Below are positions 36,798-46,363 of a stretch of 64,000 nt of DNA, piece by piece. Source of the stretch: Bradyrhizobium betae (GTDB taxonomy: Bacteria; Pseudomonadota; Alphaproteobacteria; Rhizobiales; Xanthobacteraceae). Both the position numbers and the translations under genes were made by a program. The stretch covers positions 44,612-108,611 of the forward strand of contig NZ_MZXW01000006.1 in the NCBI RefSeq assembly GCF_004123905.1, read 5' to 3'. The stretch's first letter is position 1; each line of letters opens with the position of its first letter. Below the pieces are notes generated by a model, which was not told the origin of the DNA, did not search any database, and saw nothing but the letters and a program-made list of their open reading frames with translations.

Positions 36798-38768
36798 ATG
36801 AGCGGCCTTTCCATTCGTCTTACCCATAAGGTCATGGCGATCGGACTGTTCGGGCTGTTGGGTCTCGTTGCCTTCGGCGCGATCTACGAGGTCGGCAGCC
36901 TCTCCCAGGACGGCTCCCGCGCGGTCGCCAATGGCGCCCGGACAATCGCAGATCTCGACAAGCAGCTCTCGATCGAGATGCTGGAGGCACGCCGCAACGA
37001 GAAGAATTTTCAGCAGCGCCGGACCGAGAACTACGCCAAGGCGCATGCCGAGCTGATTGGGCCGATCAACCGCGATTTCGACGAGGTGCAGCGGCTGATG
37101 GCGGCCGGCGGCATGAATGGGCTGTCGGACAAGATGAAGCTGGCCCAGGACGGCTTCAAGCGTTACGCGTCGGACTTCGCGACGCTGGTGGCGGCCGAGA
37201 CCAGGCTCGGGTTGAACGAGACGCTCGGCCTGTCCGGCTCGCTTCGCGCCGCCGTGCACGACATCGAGGCCAAGCTGAAGGAGATCGACGATCCCAGGAC
37301 GACGACCTGGATGCTGATGATGCGCCGGCACGAGAAGGACTTCATGCTGCGGCGCGACCCGAAATACATTGCCGAGGTGAAGAAGGCTGCGGTTGAATTC
37401 TCCAAGGCGATAGAGGTCGTTGCAGTCCCTGAGGCGGTGATGAACGACATCACGGCCAAGCTCCAGAAATACCTGTCCGGGTTCGCGGCCTGGGCCGAGG
37501 CCGCGCAGCAGAGTGCGGCCCTCGACGCCAGCATGATGAAGACCTTCCGCGAGATCGAGCCTGTCATGGTCGAGGTCCGGACCGCCGTCGATGCCGCGTA
37601 CAAGCAGGCTGACGCCGCTGAAGCCGCAACGCGCGAGGCGGTGCGTCTGTGGATGGTCGTTGCCTTTGGCATCACCGTCGTCGTGCTCTCCGTGGTCGGC
37701 TTCCTGCTGGGGCGCTCGATCTCGAAAGCGCTCGGTGACATGATCGCTGCGATGACGCGGCTCGCGCGCGGCGAGCTTTCGATTTCCGTTCCCGGGATCG
37801 GACGGAACGACGAGATCGGCGAGATGGCCGGTGCAGTTGAAGTGTTCAGGACCAGCATGGCGGAGGCCGAGCGGCTGCGCGCCGAGCAGGCCGAGGCTGA
37901 CGCGCATGGGCGCGAGCAGCGCAAGGCCGACATGCAGCGTCTCGCCAATAGTTTCGAAGGCGCAGTCGGCGAGATCATCGAGACTGTGTCGTCGGCGGCG
38001 ACCGAGCTCGAGGCTTCTTCCAACACGCTGACGCGGGCCGCAGAGCGCGGCAACGGGCTTGCGACCGCCGTGGCGGCGGCCTCGGAGGAGGCGTCCGCCA
38101 ACGTGCAGTCGGTGTCCTCGGCGAGCGAGGAGATGACCTCATCGATCTCCGAGATCAGCCGCCAGGTGCAGGAATCGGCCCGCGTCGCCGACGTCGCGGT
38201 CGGACAGGCGCAGCGCACCAATGCGCGCGTCGCTGAGCTGACGAAGGCCGCCGCCCGCATCGGCGACGTGGTCGAGCTGATCAACACCATCGCCAGCCAG
38301 ACCAACCTGCTGGCGCTGAATGCGACGATCGAGGCGGCGCGGGCCGGCGAAGCCGGCAAGGGTTTTGCGGTGGTCGCGACCGAAGTGAAGGCGCTCGCCG
38401 AGCAGACCGCGAAAGCCACGGGCGAGATCAGCCAGCACATCGGCGCGATCCAGACCGCGACCGAAGACTCGGTTGGCGCCATCAAGGAGATCGGCGACAC
38501 CATCGCTCGGATGTCGGAGATTTCGTCGACCATCGCTGCCGCAGTAGAGGAACAAGGCGCAGCGACGCAGGAGATCTCCCGCAACATCCAGCATGCCGCG
38601 CAGGGCACCTCGGAAGTCTCGGCGAATATCGGCGACGTCCAGCGCGGCGCCGGCGAGACCGGGGCCGCGTCAGCGCAGGTGCATTCGGCGGCGCAATCGC
38701 TGTCGCAGGAGAGCAACCGGCTGAAGAGTGAGGTCGCCCGCTTCCTGGAGTCAGTGCGCGCGGCGTGA
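36798..38768 (+). CDS. Methyl-accepting chemotaxis protein with HBM-type sensor
   Basis: The receptor of 656 residues has a longer periplasmic sensor of about 250 residues in two helical bundles. The stretch [16 protein letters not shown] is typical of the helical bimodular (HBM) domain, known in receptors for organic acids such as the tricarboxylic-acid intermediates. The signalling half is nearly identical in sequence to those of its neighbours. The start at 36798 begins [17 protein letters not shown]. An upstream frame opening is not supported. HBM suggests, but does not prove, an organic-acid ligand. Confidence 0.9.
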   Translation: MSGLSIRLTHKVMAIGLFGLLGLVAFGAIYEVGSLSQDGSRAVANGARTIADLDKQLSIEMLEARRNEKNFQQRRTENYAKAHAELIGPINRDFDEVQRLMAAGGMNGLSDKMKLAQDGFKRYASDFATLVAAETRLGLNETLGLSGSLRAAVHDIEAKLKEIDDPRTTTWMLMMRRHEKDFMLRRDPKYIAEVKKAAVEFSKAIEVVAVPEAVMNDITAKLQKYLSGFAAWAEAAQQSAALDASMMKTFREIEPVMVEVRTAVDAAYKQADAAEAATREAVRLWMVVAFGITVVVLSVVGFLLGRSISKALGDMIAAMTRLARGELSISVPGIGRNDEIGEMAGAVEVFRTSMAEAERLRAEQAEADAHGREQRKADMQRLANSFEGAVGEIIETVSSAATELEASSNTLTRAAERGNGLATAVAAASEEASANVQSVSSASEEMTSSISEISRQVQESARVADVAVGQAQRTNARVAELTKAAARIGDVVELINTIASQTNLLALNATIEAARAGEAGKGFAVVATEVKALAEQTAKATGEISQHIGAIQTATEDSVGAIKEIGDTIARMSEISSTIAAAVEEQGAATQEISRNIQHAAQGTSEVSANIGDVQRGAGETGAASAQVHSAAQSLSQESNRLKSEVARFLESVRAA

Positions 38769-39023
38769 CATGCGGTGCGCTGGTGCGCCGCCGCGCGATG
38801 TTCGCTCCGCTGCAACACATGGTTGCGGAACATGTGACCGCGGCGACAGGGAAATCCGCAGGTTTACGTAGGTCCCTGTTAACGCCTGTTTGCAACTATG
38901 GGCGCAATCTTACCGGATAAGAACCAGCCAGCATTGTTGGAATGACCTCCGCCCCGTCGTCCGTCGAGACGATTGCGGCGCGGGCGACTTGTGCGTTGCT
39001 AGGTATCATCGGGATTTGTCGTG

Positions 39024-40712
39024 ATGTCGAAGTTGTCGATCGTCTTCAAGCTTCTGACCGTGTTGTCGGTCCTCGTCCTCTCGCTCGCCGGCGTCGGCGT
39101 GACGGCGATCGGCACCATGCAGAACATCAATTCGCATACCGTCGAGATCGCGGAGAGCTGGCTGCCGAGCGTGCGCGCGCTCGGCTCGATCCGCGCCGAC
39201 GTCAACGAGCTGCGTGTCGCGCTCCGCCTGCACCTGATGCAGGATAGCGCCGAAGGCAAGGACGCGGCAGAGAAACGCCTCGCCTCGCTGCAGGGGCGCA
39301 TCGACCAGACCCGCAAGGTCTATCAACCACTGATCACGTCTGCCGAGGAACGCGCGCTCTATGAGCAATGGACCAAGGCGTGGGGCGAGTATTTGAACGG
39401 CGTGCAGGACGTGATGGCGCTGTCGCGCAAGAGCGTCGGCAAATTCCCGGCCGATGCCAACGAGCTGTTGCAGACCAGGGTCGCGAAGATGGCCCAGGCC
39501 GCCGATCCCCTGCTTCAGAAGGGCATCGAGATGAACAACCGCGGTGCCGAACTCGAGACCAGGCAGGCCGCTGACAGCTACGCCACGATCTTCCGCGTGC
39601 TGGTCGGCATCATCGTCCTCTCAGTCGTGATCGCGATCGGAGCTGCCTATTATCTCGTGCGCGACGTGTCTCGTGGTATCGCTTCAATCATCCGTCCGAT
39701 GCAATCGCTCGGCGAAGGTGACCTCTCGGCCGAGGTGCCGCATCGCGGTGAGAAGACCGAGATCGGTTCGATGGCGGATGCGCTCCAGATCTTCAAGCAG
39801 GCGCTGATCGCGAAGAAGGCCGCCGACGAGGCCGCTGCGGCCGATGCCGAGGCCAAGATCGAGCGCGGCCGCCGCGTCGATGCCATCACCCGCAAGTTCG
39901 AGGCGATGATCGGCGAAGTCGTCGGTACCGTCTCCGCGGCGTCCACCGAGCTTGAAGCGTCCGCGACCACGCTGACCAATACGGCGCAGCGCGGGCAGGA
40001 GCTTGCGACTGTGGTCGCAGCAGCGTCCGAGGAAGCCTCCACCAACGTCCAGGCCGTGGCATCCGCCTCGGAGGAGCTGTCGTCCTCGATCACCGAGATC
40101 AGCCGCCGCGTGCAGGATTCGGCGCGGATGGCGGCGGAAGCCGTCGAGCAGGCGACGCGGACCAATGACCGCGTCAACGCGCTGTCGCAGGCGGCGTCCC
40201 GCATCGGCGACGTCGTCGAGCTCATCAACACCATCGCCGGCCAGACCAATCTCTTGGCGCTGAACGCCACCATCGAGGCGGCGCGTGCCGGTGAAGCCGG
40301 CCGCGGCTTTGCCGTCGTCGCGTCCGAGGTCAAGGCGCTGGCTGAGCAGACCGCGAAGGCGACCGGCGAGATTGGCGCGCAGGTGTCGGGCATCCAGGCC
40401 GCGACGCAGGAATCCGTCAGTGCCATCCAGGAGATCGGCGGTACCATCGAGCGTCTGTCCGAGGTGTCGGCGGCCATCGCCGCCGCCGTCGAGGAGCAGG
40501 GCGCCGCGACGCAGGAGATTTCGCGCAACGTGCAGCAGGCCTCGGTCGGCACGCAGGAGGTCTCGTCGAACATCACCGACGTGCAGCGCGGTGCGATCGA
40601 GACCGGCGAGGCCTCGACCGAGGTGTTGTCGGCGGCGAAATCGCTCGCGACCGACAGCACGCGCCTCAAGGTCGAGGTCGCGCAATTCCTGGATTCGGTC
40701 CGCGCGGCCTGA
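39024..40712 (+). CDS. Methyl-accepting chemotaxis protein with 4HB-type sensor
   Basis: The receptor of 562 residues begins with a membrane span (LLTVLSVLVLSLAGVGVTAIG) and a four-helix-bundle-like sensor of about 150 residues. A second span (VLVGIIVLSVVIAIGAAYYL) leads to HAMP and the signalling domain. The tip sequence is the same as in the two preceding receptors. The ATG at 39024 directly follows an in-frame GTG at 39021. It is the last receptor in the array. The ligand is unknown. Confidence 0.92.
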   Translation: MSKLSIVFKLLTVLSVLVLSLAGVGVTAIGTMQNINSHTVEIAESWLPSVRALGSIRADVNELRVALRLHLMQDSAEGKDAAEKRLASLQGRIDQTRKVYQPLITSAEERALYEQWTKAWGEYLNGVQDVMALSRKSVGKFPADANELLQTRVAKMAQAADPLLQKGIEMNNRGAELETRQAADSYATIFRVLVGIIVLSVVIAIGAAYYLVRDVSRGIASIIRPMQSLGEGDLSAEVPHRGEKTEIGSMADALQIFKQALIAKKAADEAAAADAEAKIERGRRVDAITRKFEAMIGEVVGTVSAASTELEASATTLTNTAQRGQELATVVAAASEEASTNVQAVASASEELSSSITEISRRVQDSARMAAEAVEQATRTNDRVNALSQAASRIGDVVELINTIAGQTNLLALNATIEAARAGEAGRGFAVVASEVKALAEQTAKATGEIGAQVSGIQAATQESVSAIQEIGGTIERLSEVSAAIAAAVEEQGAATQEISRNVQQASVGTQEVSSNITDVQRGAIETGEASTEVLSAAKSLATDSTRLKVEVAQFLDSVRAA

Positions 40713-40715
40713 TCC

Positions 40716-43436
40716 TCAAATATTCGTCTGCGGAGCCGGCGGCGGCACGACCTGCCGCCGGAACAGGATGCGCTGGTAGAGCCAGCCGATCGCGACCAGC
40801 ACGATGCCGAGGCACATGAACGACAGCGCGCGGTAGACGCCTGTCAACGTCGACATGTCGATCACGAAGGCCTTCAGGATCGTCAACGCGATCACGGCGG
40901 CCGACGCCAGCCGCGCCCGTTCCGAGTTGACGAGGATGCCGATTCCGAGCAGCACCACGCCGAAGCCGAGCCAGCCGATCGAATAGGTGTATTGCTCGGC
41001 CCCCGTCGTCGCGCCGGTGGAGAGGATCGGGCCGTGATAGAAGCGGCGGATCTCCAGCGTGACATAGGCAAGCGCGAACACCAGTGCGCCGCCCGCGATC
41101 GTGTTGGCGTAGACCTTGCCTCGCTCGCCGACCACGGCATAGGAGAGCAACAGCATCAGCACCGCCGGCAGCGCGTAGCCGAGCAGCAGCAGGTTGAACA
41201 ATGCGCCGCCGACATCGACGTACCAGATCAGTGGATTCTCCAGGATGAAGAGGCCGAACACGCTGATCAGGCCGGCGATCGCGGTGAGCACGATCGCACC
41301 CACATTGTGCGCGATACTGCGGCTGCGCAGCCGCAGGCGTTCCAGCCCGATCGCCATGGCGAGCGCGATGCAGACCTGAAGCGCGCATTCGAGCAGCGAC
41401 GGCGGCGAGGTCATGTCGCCGCCGGTGGCAAAATGGCGGATCTCCATGAAGGCGAACAGGGCCGTGAACAGGATCGCGGCAGCCTCGACTGTGCGCAGCG
41501 GTGCGTCGTCGCCACGGCGGCGCAGGAAGATGCTCGCCCCCCAGAACGAGGCCGCGGGCAGGCCGTAACCCCACAGCAGCCAGTTGAAAATCGGCGTGGT
41601 GCCGACGGCATCGCCGACGATGCGGGGATCGTAAGCGATACGCGCGGTGACGATCGCGGCAAAGATGGCTGCCAGCCGGCGCAGGACCGGGATCGGCCGC
41701 TGCAACGAGATCCAGGCGGTGCCGAGCGACATCAGCGCCAGCGCAATCGTGAGCCAGCCCTTCTCCAGCGCAAACGTCAACGCCAGCGCGAGCGCACCGA
41801 GCGTGCCGGTCGCGAACAGCGCGATGGAGGTCGGAGCGCCCGGTCGATCTTCGCGGCGCGAAAGCGCTTCCGTCGCAGCGCCGAAGGTTGCGGCAAGTAG
41901 CACCGCGAGGATCGCGAACGGGATCGAACGGTCGAGATGGGCGATGCGTGCGTAGAGCGCAACGAGGATCGCGATGGGTGTGGCGACAGCGGCCGCTGAC
42001 CACACCACGGGAATGATCGCCGAGCTCGACCGGCCCTGCGCGAGGAAGCCCGCGACGCCGAAGCCGGCGGCGAAGACTGCGGCCGTCACCAGATGCAGCG
42101 TCACCGAGCCGTCGGTTGCAACGGGTCCGACGCCGGGCATGGGGCCACCCGGCAGCACCAGCATGTCAGGATTGGCGCGCACGGCCCATTCCGCGAACAC
42201 GATGAAGACAGTCGCCGCGGCGGCGCCCAGCGCACCCGTGGCTGCGGGCGCACGCCAGGCAACGAACAGCGTTCCGCCGACCAGAAGGGTGAAGGCGGTC
42301 AGCGCCAGATCAGCATGCGCGCTCGACAGCACGATCAACATCGCGCCGAACAGATAAGCGCCGAGCGAGCTCGACGACACCGGCTCGATCTCCCCGTCCT
42401 CGATCGTCGGACCGAACATGAAGCCGCAGACCACGAGCAGCGCGGCGAGCACAAAGCCCGCGATGACGTGGAAGGCGTGCGGTGCGACCTGCAATTCGCC
42501 GGTGTCGAGGCCCGGGAAAACCCAGAGCAAGGCGAAGGCGATGGTGGTCACCGCGAGCCAGCGCCACAGCCGAATGCGCGCGAGGCCGAAGCTCGCGGCC
42601 GTGACGATGGCAAGATAGATGTAGAGCGCCCAATAGTCCGGCTTGCCGCTGGAGACGAGGACCGGCGTCACGAACGCGCCGACCACGCCGAGGCCGGCGA
42701 GCGCGGGTCCGTGCAAGAGCGCGGCGGCAAGCGTGCCCATCGCGACGATGCCGAGCAGCACGAAGGCCGTCGCGGGCACGAGGAAGCCGTAGAGAGCGTA
42801 CGCCGCATAGATGGTCGCGAACGCGACCGCCGTTCCGGCCGCGGTGAGGATCGCGGGGATATTGGCGATCGGCAGCGCGGCGATGTTTGAGATGCTCTCC
42901 TTGCGCCGCGACCATTCGCCGGCGCCCAGCAGCGCGGCTGCGAACAGGCCGCCGAGGAACACGCGCACGCCGGGGCCGACGAGGCCGGCCTCAATCGAGT
43001 AGCGCACCATGAAGAAGCCGCCGAGCGCCAGCGCAAGGCCGCCGATCCACACCACCCAGCGCGTGCCGAGCCGCTCCTCGAAGCCAGGTTCTCTAGAATC
43101 AGCCGCAGGTGCGGGCAGGGGCGGCGGTGCATCGGCCTCCTTGCTCGCTACGAGCGGCGGCGGTGAAACCTCTTCGGTGACGAGCGGAGGCGGCGCAGGT
43201 TCGGCGTCCGGCGCAAGCGGTGGTGGCTCTGCGGCCGTGGTCGCGGGCGCCTCAGCCTGCACCGGCGCGGGCATCAGCGGCGGCGGCTGCACCACCCGCC
43301 GTTGCGCGTAAAACATCTCTTCGAGCGAGCTCAGCCGGCGGCGCAGCTCGGCCGCCTGGCTGGACGCCTTGATCGCGATCAGGATGGCGATGACCGCAAT
43401 GATCAGCGCAAAGACGTCAAACGGGCCGTCGAACAT
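40716..43436 (-). CDS. DUF2339 giant polytopic membrane protein
   Basis: The 906-residue product has a hydrophobic first span (VFALIIAVIAILIAIKASS), a short coiled-coil region, a Pro-rich linker, and then more than twenty membrane helices to the C terminus. This is the DUF2339 family, widely present in Proteobacteria and without known function. The linker (about residues 45-105) repeats PPPL five times. The start at 43436 is chosen because the frame upstream adds five residues of no use. The stop lies three bases from the end of the last receptor, so the two converge tightly. Confidence 0.88.
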   Translation of the reverse strand: MFDGPFDVFALIIAVIAILIAIKASSQAAELRRRLSSLEEMFYAQRRVVQPPPLMPAPVQAEAPATTAAEPPPLAPDAEPAPPPLVTEEVSPPPLVASKEADAPPPLPAPAADSREPGFEERLGTRWVVWIGGLALALGGFFMVRYSIEAGLVGPGVRVFLGGLFAAALLGAGEWSRRKESISNIAALPIANIPAILTAAGTAVAFATIYAAYALYGFLVPATAFVLLGIVAMGTLAAALLHGPALAGLGVVGAFVTPVLVSSGKPDYWALYIYLAIVTAASFGLARIRLWRWLAVTTIAFALLWVFPGLDTGELQVAPHAFHVIAGFVLAALLVVCGFMFGPTIEDGEIEPVSSSSLGAYLFGAMLIVLSSAHADLALTAFTLLVGGTLFVAWRAPAATGALGAAAATVFIVFAEWAVRANPDMLVLPGGPMPGVGPVATDGSVTLHLVTAAVFAAGFGVAGFLAQGRSSSAIIPVVWSAAAVATPIAILVALYARIAHLDRSIPFAILAVLLAATFGAATEALSRREDRPGAPTSIALFATGTLGALALALTFALEKGWLTIALALMSLGTAWISLQRPIPVLRRLAAIFAAIVTARIAYDPRIVGDAVGTTPIFNWLLWGYGLPAASFWGASIFLRRRGDDAPLRTVEAAAILFTALFAFMEIRHFATGGDMTSPPSLLECALQVCIALAMAIGLERLRLRSRSIAHNVGAIVLTAIAGLISVFGLFILENPLIWYVDVGGALFNLLLLGYALPAVLMLLLSYAVVGERGKVYANTIAGGALVFALAYVTLEIRRFYHGPILSTGATTGAEQYTYSIGWLGFGVVLLGIGILVNSERARLASAAVIALTILKAFVIDMSTLTGVYRALSFMCLGIVLVAIGWLYQRILFRRQVVPPPAPQTNI

Positions 43437-43485
43437 GAAGCCTCCAGCCAACCGGCGGGCAGGGGCCGGTCGCGAATCTTAAACT

Positions 43486-44454
43486 CTAGCGCCGGGAGCG
43501 GACGCGCAAGCCCGGCGCGGGTCGCTCCTGGAGCACATCACGGCGGAAGCGGTAAAGCGCCGCCGGGCGTCCGCCCGTCTGTGTCGACATCACCCCGGTC
43601 GGTTCGACCAGGGCTTCGGTTTCGACCAGACGGCGGAAATTTTGTTTGTGCAGGTGCCGGCCGGAGATCGCCTCCACCGTGTACTGCAACTCAGTGAGTG
43701 TGAACTCGGCGGGCAAAAGTTCAAACACCACAGGACGATACTTCAGTTTTGCGCGCAGCCGCGCGATTCCCGTGGCGAGGATCCGGCGGTGATCGAAGCG
43801 CATCGAGGTGCCGAGCGCGGGCAGCGTCTTGCGCGCCAATGCCGCAGGACGGCCGTCGCGCCGGGCTTCCTCGATCAGCCCGGCCTCGTAGAGCAGCTCG
43901 TAGCGGTCGAGCACGCGCTCCTCGTCCCAGGGTGCGCCGTCGAGACCGAAATAGAACCGGACGCGATCCCTGCGCGGAAGCGCGCGCGTCGTCTCCGGCG
44001 TCTCCTCCTCCGCCCACTTGGTCAGCGCCGGAATGATGTCGCGCGCGATGATCGCGGGCGGCTCCTCGCGCCAGTCTTCCCAGGGCAGGAAGCGATACCA
44101 AGGCTCGAAGCTCGCGCCATTAGCGGCAAGCTCGCCGCCGACGGCGCGCGTGAGTGCGAGATATCCGATCGACACCATATGCGCACCGGTGTCGCCCGCC
44201 TCCGCGTGACGGCCGCGATCGCCAAACGTATAGAGCTGCTCCACATAGCCGAGCCGCAAGCCCGCCTGTTCCTCGACCCAGGCGCGCAGGCCGATCTCGA
44301 AGGTGCGATGGCTCGGCGCATCGAACGGACCGAACGGCAGGCCGGCCAATCCATCGGTGCCGCGCGCGGAAAGGATCAACGGCTCATGGTCCTCGATCGC
44401 GACGATCGCCGCGGTCAGGCCGATCTCGATCGGGGTCAGCAGCTTGTCGCTCAT
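43486..44454 (-). CDS. Nudix-related transcriptional regulator, NrtR/NadQ type
   Basis: The 322-residue product has an N-terminal Nudix-like domain (residues 8-150) and a C-terminal winged-helix region around TELQYTVEAISGRHLHKQNF. This architecture is that of Nudix-related regulators of NAD metabolism (COG4111/NrtR group, called NadQ in Rhizobiales). The Nudix box near residues 39-68 reads GPFDAPSHR ... AWVEEQAGL and lacks the catalytic Arg-Glu pair, as expected for a ligand sensor. The likely target is nadABC, which lies 13 kb away. It is 19 bases downstream of the tyrosine phosphatase gene. Confidence 0.8.
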   Translation of the reverse strand: MSDKLLTPIEIGLTAAIVAIEDHEPLILSARGTDGLAGLPFGPFDAPSHRTFEIGLRAWVEEQAGLRLGYVEQLYTFGDRGRHAEAGDTGAHMVSIGYLALTRAVGGELAANGASFEPWYRFLPWEDWREEPPAIIARDIIPALTKWAEEETPETTRALPRRDRVRFYFGLDGAPWDEERVLDRYELLYEAGLIEEARRDGRPAALARKTLPALGTSMRFDHRRILATGIARLRAKLKYRPVVFELLPAEFTLTELQYTVEAISGRHLHKQNFRRLVETEALVEPTGVMSTQTGGRPAALYRFRRDVLQERPAPGLRVRSRR

Positions 44455-44473
44455 GCGATGATGATCGCAGGTG

Positions 44474-44980
44474 TCATTCGAGCTCGATCAGGAAGGGACG
44501 TCCCTCGACCATCATCGCGCCCGGGCCCATCTCGTCGAGTGCGCGCAGCATGCGGCCGTTGCGCCCCAATGCGCGGTCGGCGAGGCCGACGATGCGCCGG
44601 TTCGGCGAGGCGATCGGCGAGGCCGCGCGGATCTTCCTGGCGATCTCGACCTCGTCGCGATCCGGATTGAGCGCGCAGACGGCCGCGAACGCGCTCGCGG
44701 TGGAGCGGCTGATGCCGGCATAGCAATGCACCACCAGCGGCGCGCCGCGGTCCCAGCCGCGTACGAAGTTCAACACCTGCTCGATATGCCCTTCGGATGG
44801 CGCGACAAAACCGTCCATCTCCTCGGTGATGTCGTCCATCGACACCTTGAGATGGTTGGCCGGCAGCACCGACACCGGACGCGCCACCTGCTCGACATTG
44901 GCCATCACGGTCAGCACATGGCTGGCCCCGGTGATGCGGACGGTTTCGGGAAGCGCGGCGAGGGAACAGACGTGGATCAT
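44474..44980 (-). CDS. Tyrosine/dual-specificity phosphatase-like protein
   Basis: The 168-residue product has the cysteine phosphatase loop HCYAGISRS, with nucleophile C86 and arginine R92, and an upstream aspartate in VSMDDITEE that could act as general acid. The fold is that of small protein tyrosine phosphatases. It would remove phosphate from protein tyrosine or a similar ester in the cytosol. The NrtR-like gene follows 19 bases later, so the two may be one transcript. The substrate is not known. Confidence 0.82.
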   Translation of the reverse strand: MIHVCSLAALPETVRITGASHVLTVMANVEQVARPVSVLPANHLKVSMDDITEEMDGFVAPSEGHIEQVLNFVRGWDRGAPLVVHCYAGISRSTASAFAAVCALNPDRDEVEIARKIRAASPIASPNRRIVGLADRALGRNGRMLRALDEMGPGAMMVEGRPFLIELE

Positions 44981-45019
44981 GGCGGACCTTTTTGCCGGCG
45001 ATTATAGCCGGTGCCGTCG

Positions 45020-45106
45020 GGTGGGCAAAGCGACGCGTGCCCACCACTTTTGCCGCAAACGCGGGAAGATGTTGGGCACGGCGCAAGCGCGCCTTTGCCA
45101 TCCTAC
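45020..45106. repeat. Inverted repeat, family F
   Basis: GTGGGCAAAGCGACGCGTGC at 45020 and TGGGCACGGCGCAAGCGCGC with CTTTGCCATCC at 45075-45106 are arranged head to head. The first part alone, GTGGGCAAAGCG with GCGTGCCCAC, makes a hairpin. It resembles another known family of rhizobial intergenic repeats. It lies between the phosphatase and HD genes. Confidence 0.6.
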
Positions 45107-45125
45107 GGGACCTGCTTCGAAGGTG

Positions 45126-45740
45126 CTACGCAAACACCGCGCCAAACCGCTCCAGAAACTGCTTCTCGGCCCGCGCCGCGGTCCAGGGCGTGAGATAGTC
45201 GCGCCGGACGCTGTCGGAGAGGCCGGGATCCTTGCCGAACAGGCGTTTGGCCTCGGCATCGCTGAAGCCGGCGAGCTCGGTCGCTTCCAGATAGGCCGCA
45301 CCGCGATCGGCGGCCTTGATGGCTTGCGTCATTTCGTCCGGCAGCGCCGGCGGCAGGCCGAAGCGGATGTGGATGGCGCCGAGCAGGCGTTTCTCCACCG
45401 CCTTGTAATGGCCGTCGAGCACCGCCTTGAACGGCGAGATCATGTCGCCGATGACATATTCGGGTGCATCGTGCAGCAGCGCTGCGAGCCGCACGCGCTG
45501 ATCGACGCGTGGGTTCTCGTGCCGCATCACGGTCTCCACCAGCAGCGTGTGCTGTGCGACCGAGAAGATATGCGCGCCGGTGGTCTGCCCGTTCCAGCGC
45601 GCGACACGCGCCAGCCCATGCGCGATGTCGGCGATCTCGACGTCGAGCGGAGAGGGATCGAGCAGGTCGAGCCGCCGGCCCGACAGCATGCGCTGCCAGG
45701 CGCGGGAGGCGACGTCGCGTGCCGTCTTCTTCGCCGTCAT
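45126..45740 (-). CDS. HD domain hydrolase (YfbR-like)
   Basis: The 204-residue product has the HD metal-site pattern, with H57 and H64 in GAHIFSVAQHTLLV and the adjacent H90-D91 in LAALLHDAPEY. Similar proteins (COG1896, YfbR) are nucleotide 5'-phosphatases. The start at 45740 overlaps the stop of the tag gene in ATGA, so it is translated from the same message. The position beside DNA-repair genes fits a nucleotide-pool function, but this is inference. Confidence 0.82.
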   Translation of the reverse strand: MTAKKTARDVASRAWQRMLSGRRLDLLDPSPLDVEIADIAHGLARVARWNGQTTGAHIFSVAQHTLLVETVMRHENPRVDQRVRLAALLHDAPEYVIGDMISPFKAVLDGHYKAVEKRLLGAIHIRFGLPPALPDEMTQAIKAADRGAAYLEATELAGFSDAEAKRLFGKDPGLSDSVRRDYLTPWTAARAEKQFLERFGAVFA

Positions 45741-46363
45741 TTGGCCTTGAGACGTGGCTTGCGCTGCGACTTGCCGCAGCTCGCGTGGCAATGGCAGTCG
45801 ACGAGATGGTCGTTGACCATGCCGGTCGCCTCCATGAAGGCGTAGACGATGGTCGGGCCGACGAACTTGAAGCCGCGTGACGACAGGTCCTTTGAGATCT
45901 GCGCCGACAAGGGCGTCGAGGCCGGCACGCTCGCGGTGGTCTTGAAATTGTTGACCTTGGGCCTTCCGTCCATGAAATCCCACAGCAGCTTCGAAAAGCC
46001 CGGGCCCTTCTCCATGATGTCGAGATACGACTTTGCGCTCAAAATCGCGCCGTCGATCTTGGCCTTGTTGCGAACAATGCCGGCATCGTTCATCAGCGCG
46101 TGCACCTTCTTGTCGTTGTAGCGCGCGATCTTCTCCGGCTGGAAATCATCGAAGGCTTTGCGGAAATTGTCGCGCTTGCGCAGGATGGTGATCCAGGACA
46201 GGCCGGCCTGGAAACCGTCGAGGATCAGCTTTTCATAGAGCGCGCGGTCGTCATATTCCGGCACGCCCCATTCGGTGTCGTGATAGGCGACATAGAGCGG
46301 ATCTTCGCCGGGCCAGGGGCAGCGCGTCTTTCCGTCGGGATGCAGGCGGGGGGCACGGCTCAT
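45737..46363 (-). CDS. tag: DNA-3-methyladenine glycosylase I
   Basis: Tag removes 3-methyladenine from alkylated DNA, the first step of base excision repair. The 208-residue product has the family block RCPWPGEDPLYVAYHDTEWG, including the first zinc ligand and the substrate-site Tyr and Trp. It also has LDGFQAGLSWITILRKRDNF and a C-terminal DCHCHASC that supplies the remaining zinc ligands. It overlaps ygfZ upstream and the HD gene downstream by four bases each, which makes a tight three-gene operon. Confidence 0.95.
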   Translation of the reverse strand: MSRAPRLHPDGKTRCPWPGEDPLYVAYHDTEWGVPEYDDRALYEKLILDGFQAGLSWITILRKRDNFRKAFDDFQPEKIARYNDKKVHALMNDAGIVRNKAKIDGAILSAKSYLDIMEKGPGFSKLLWDFMDGRPKVNNFKTTASVPASTPLSAQISKDLSSRGFKFVGPTIVYAFMEATGMVNDHLVDCHCHASCGKSQRKPRLKAK

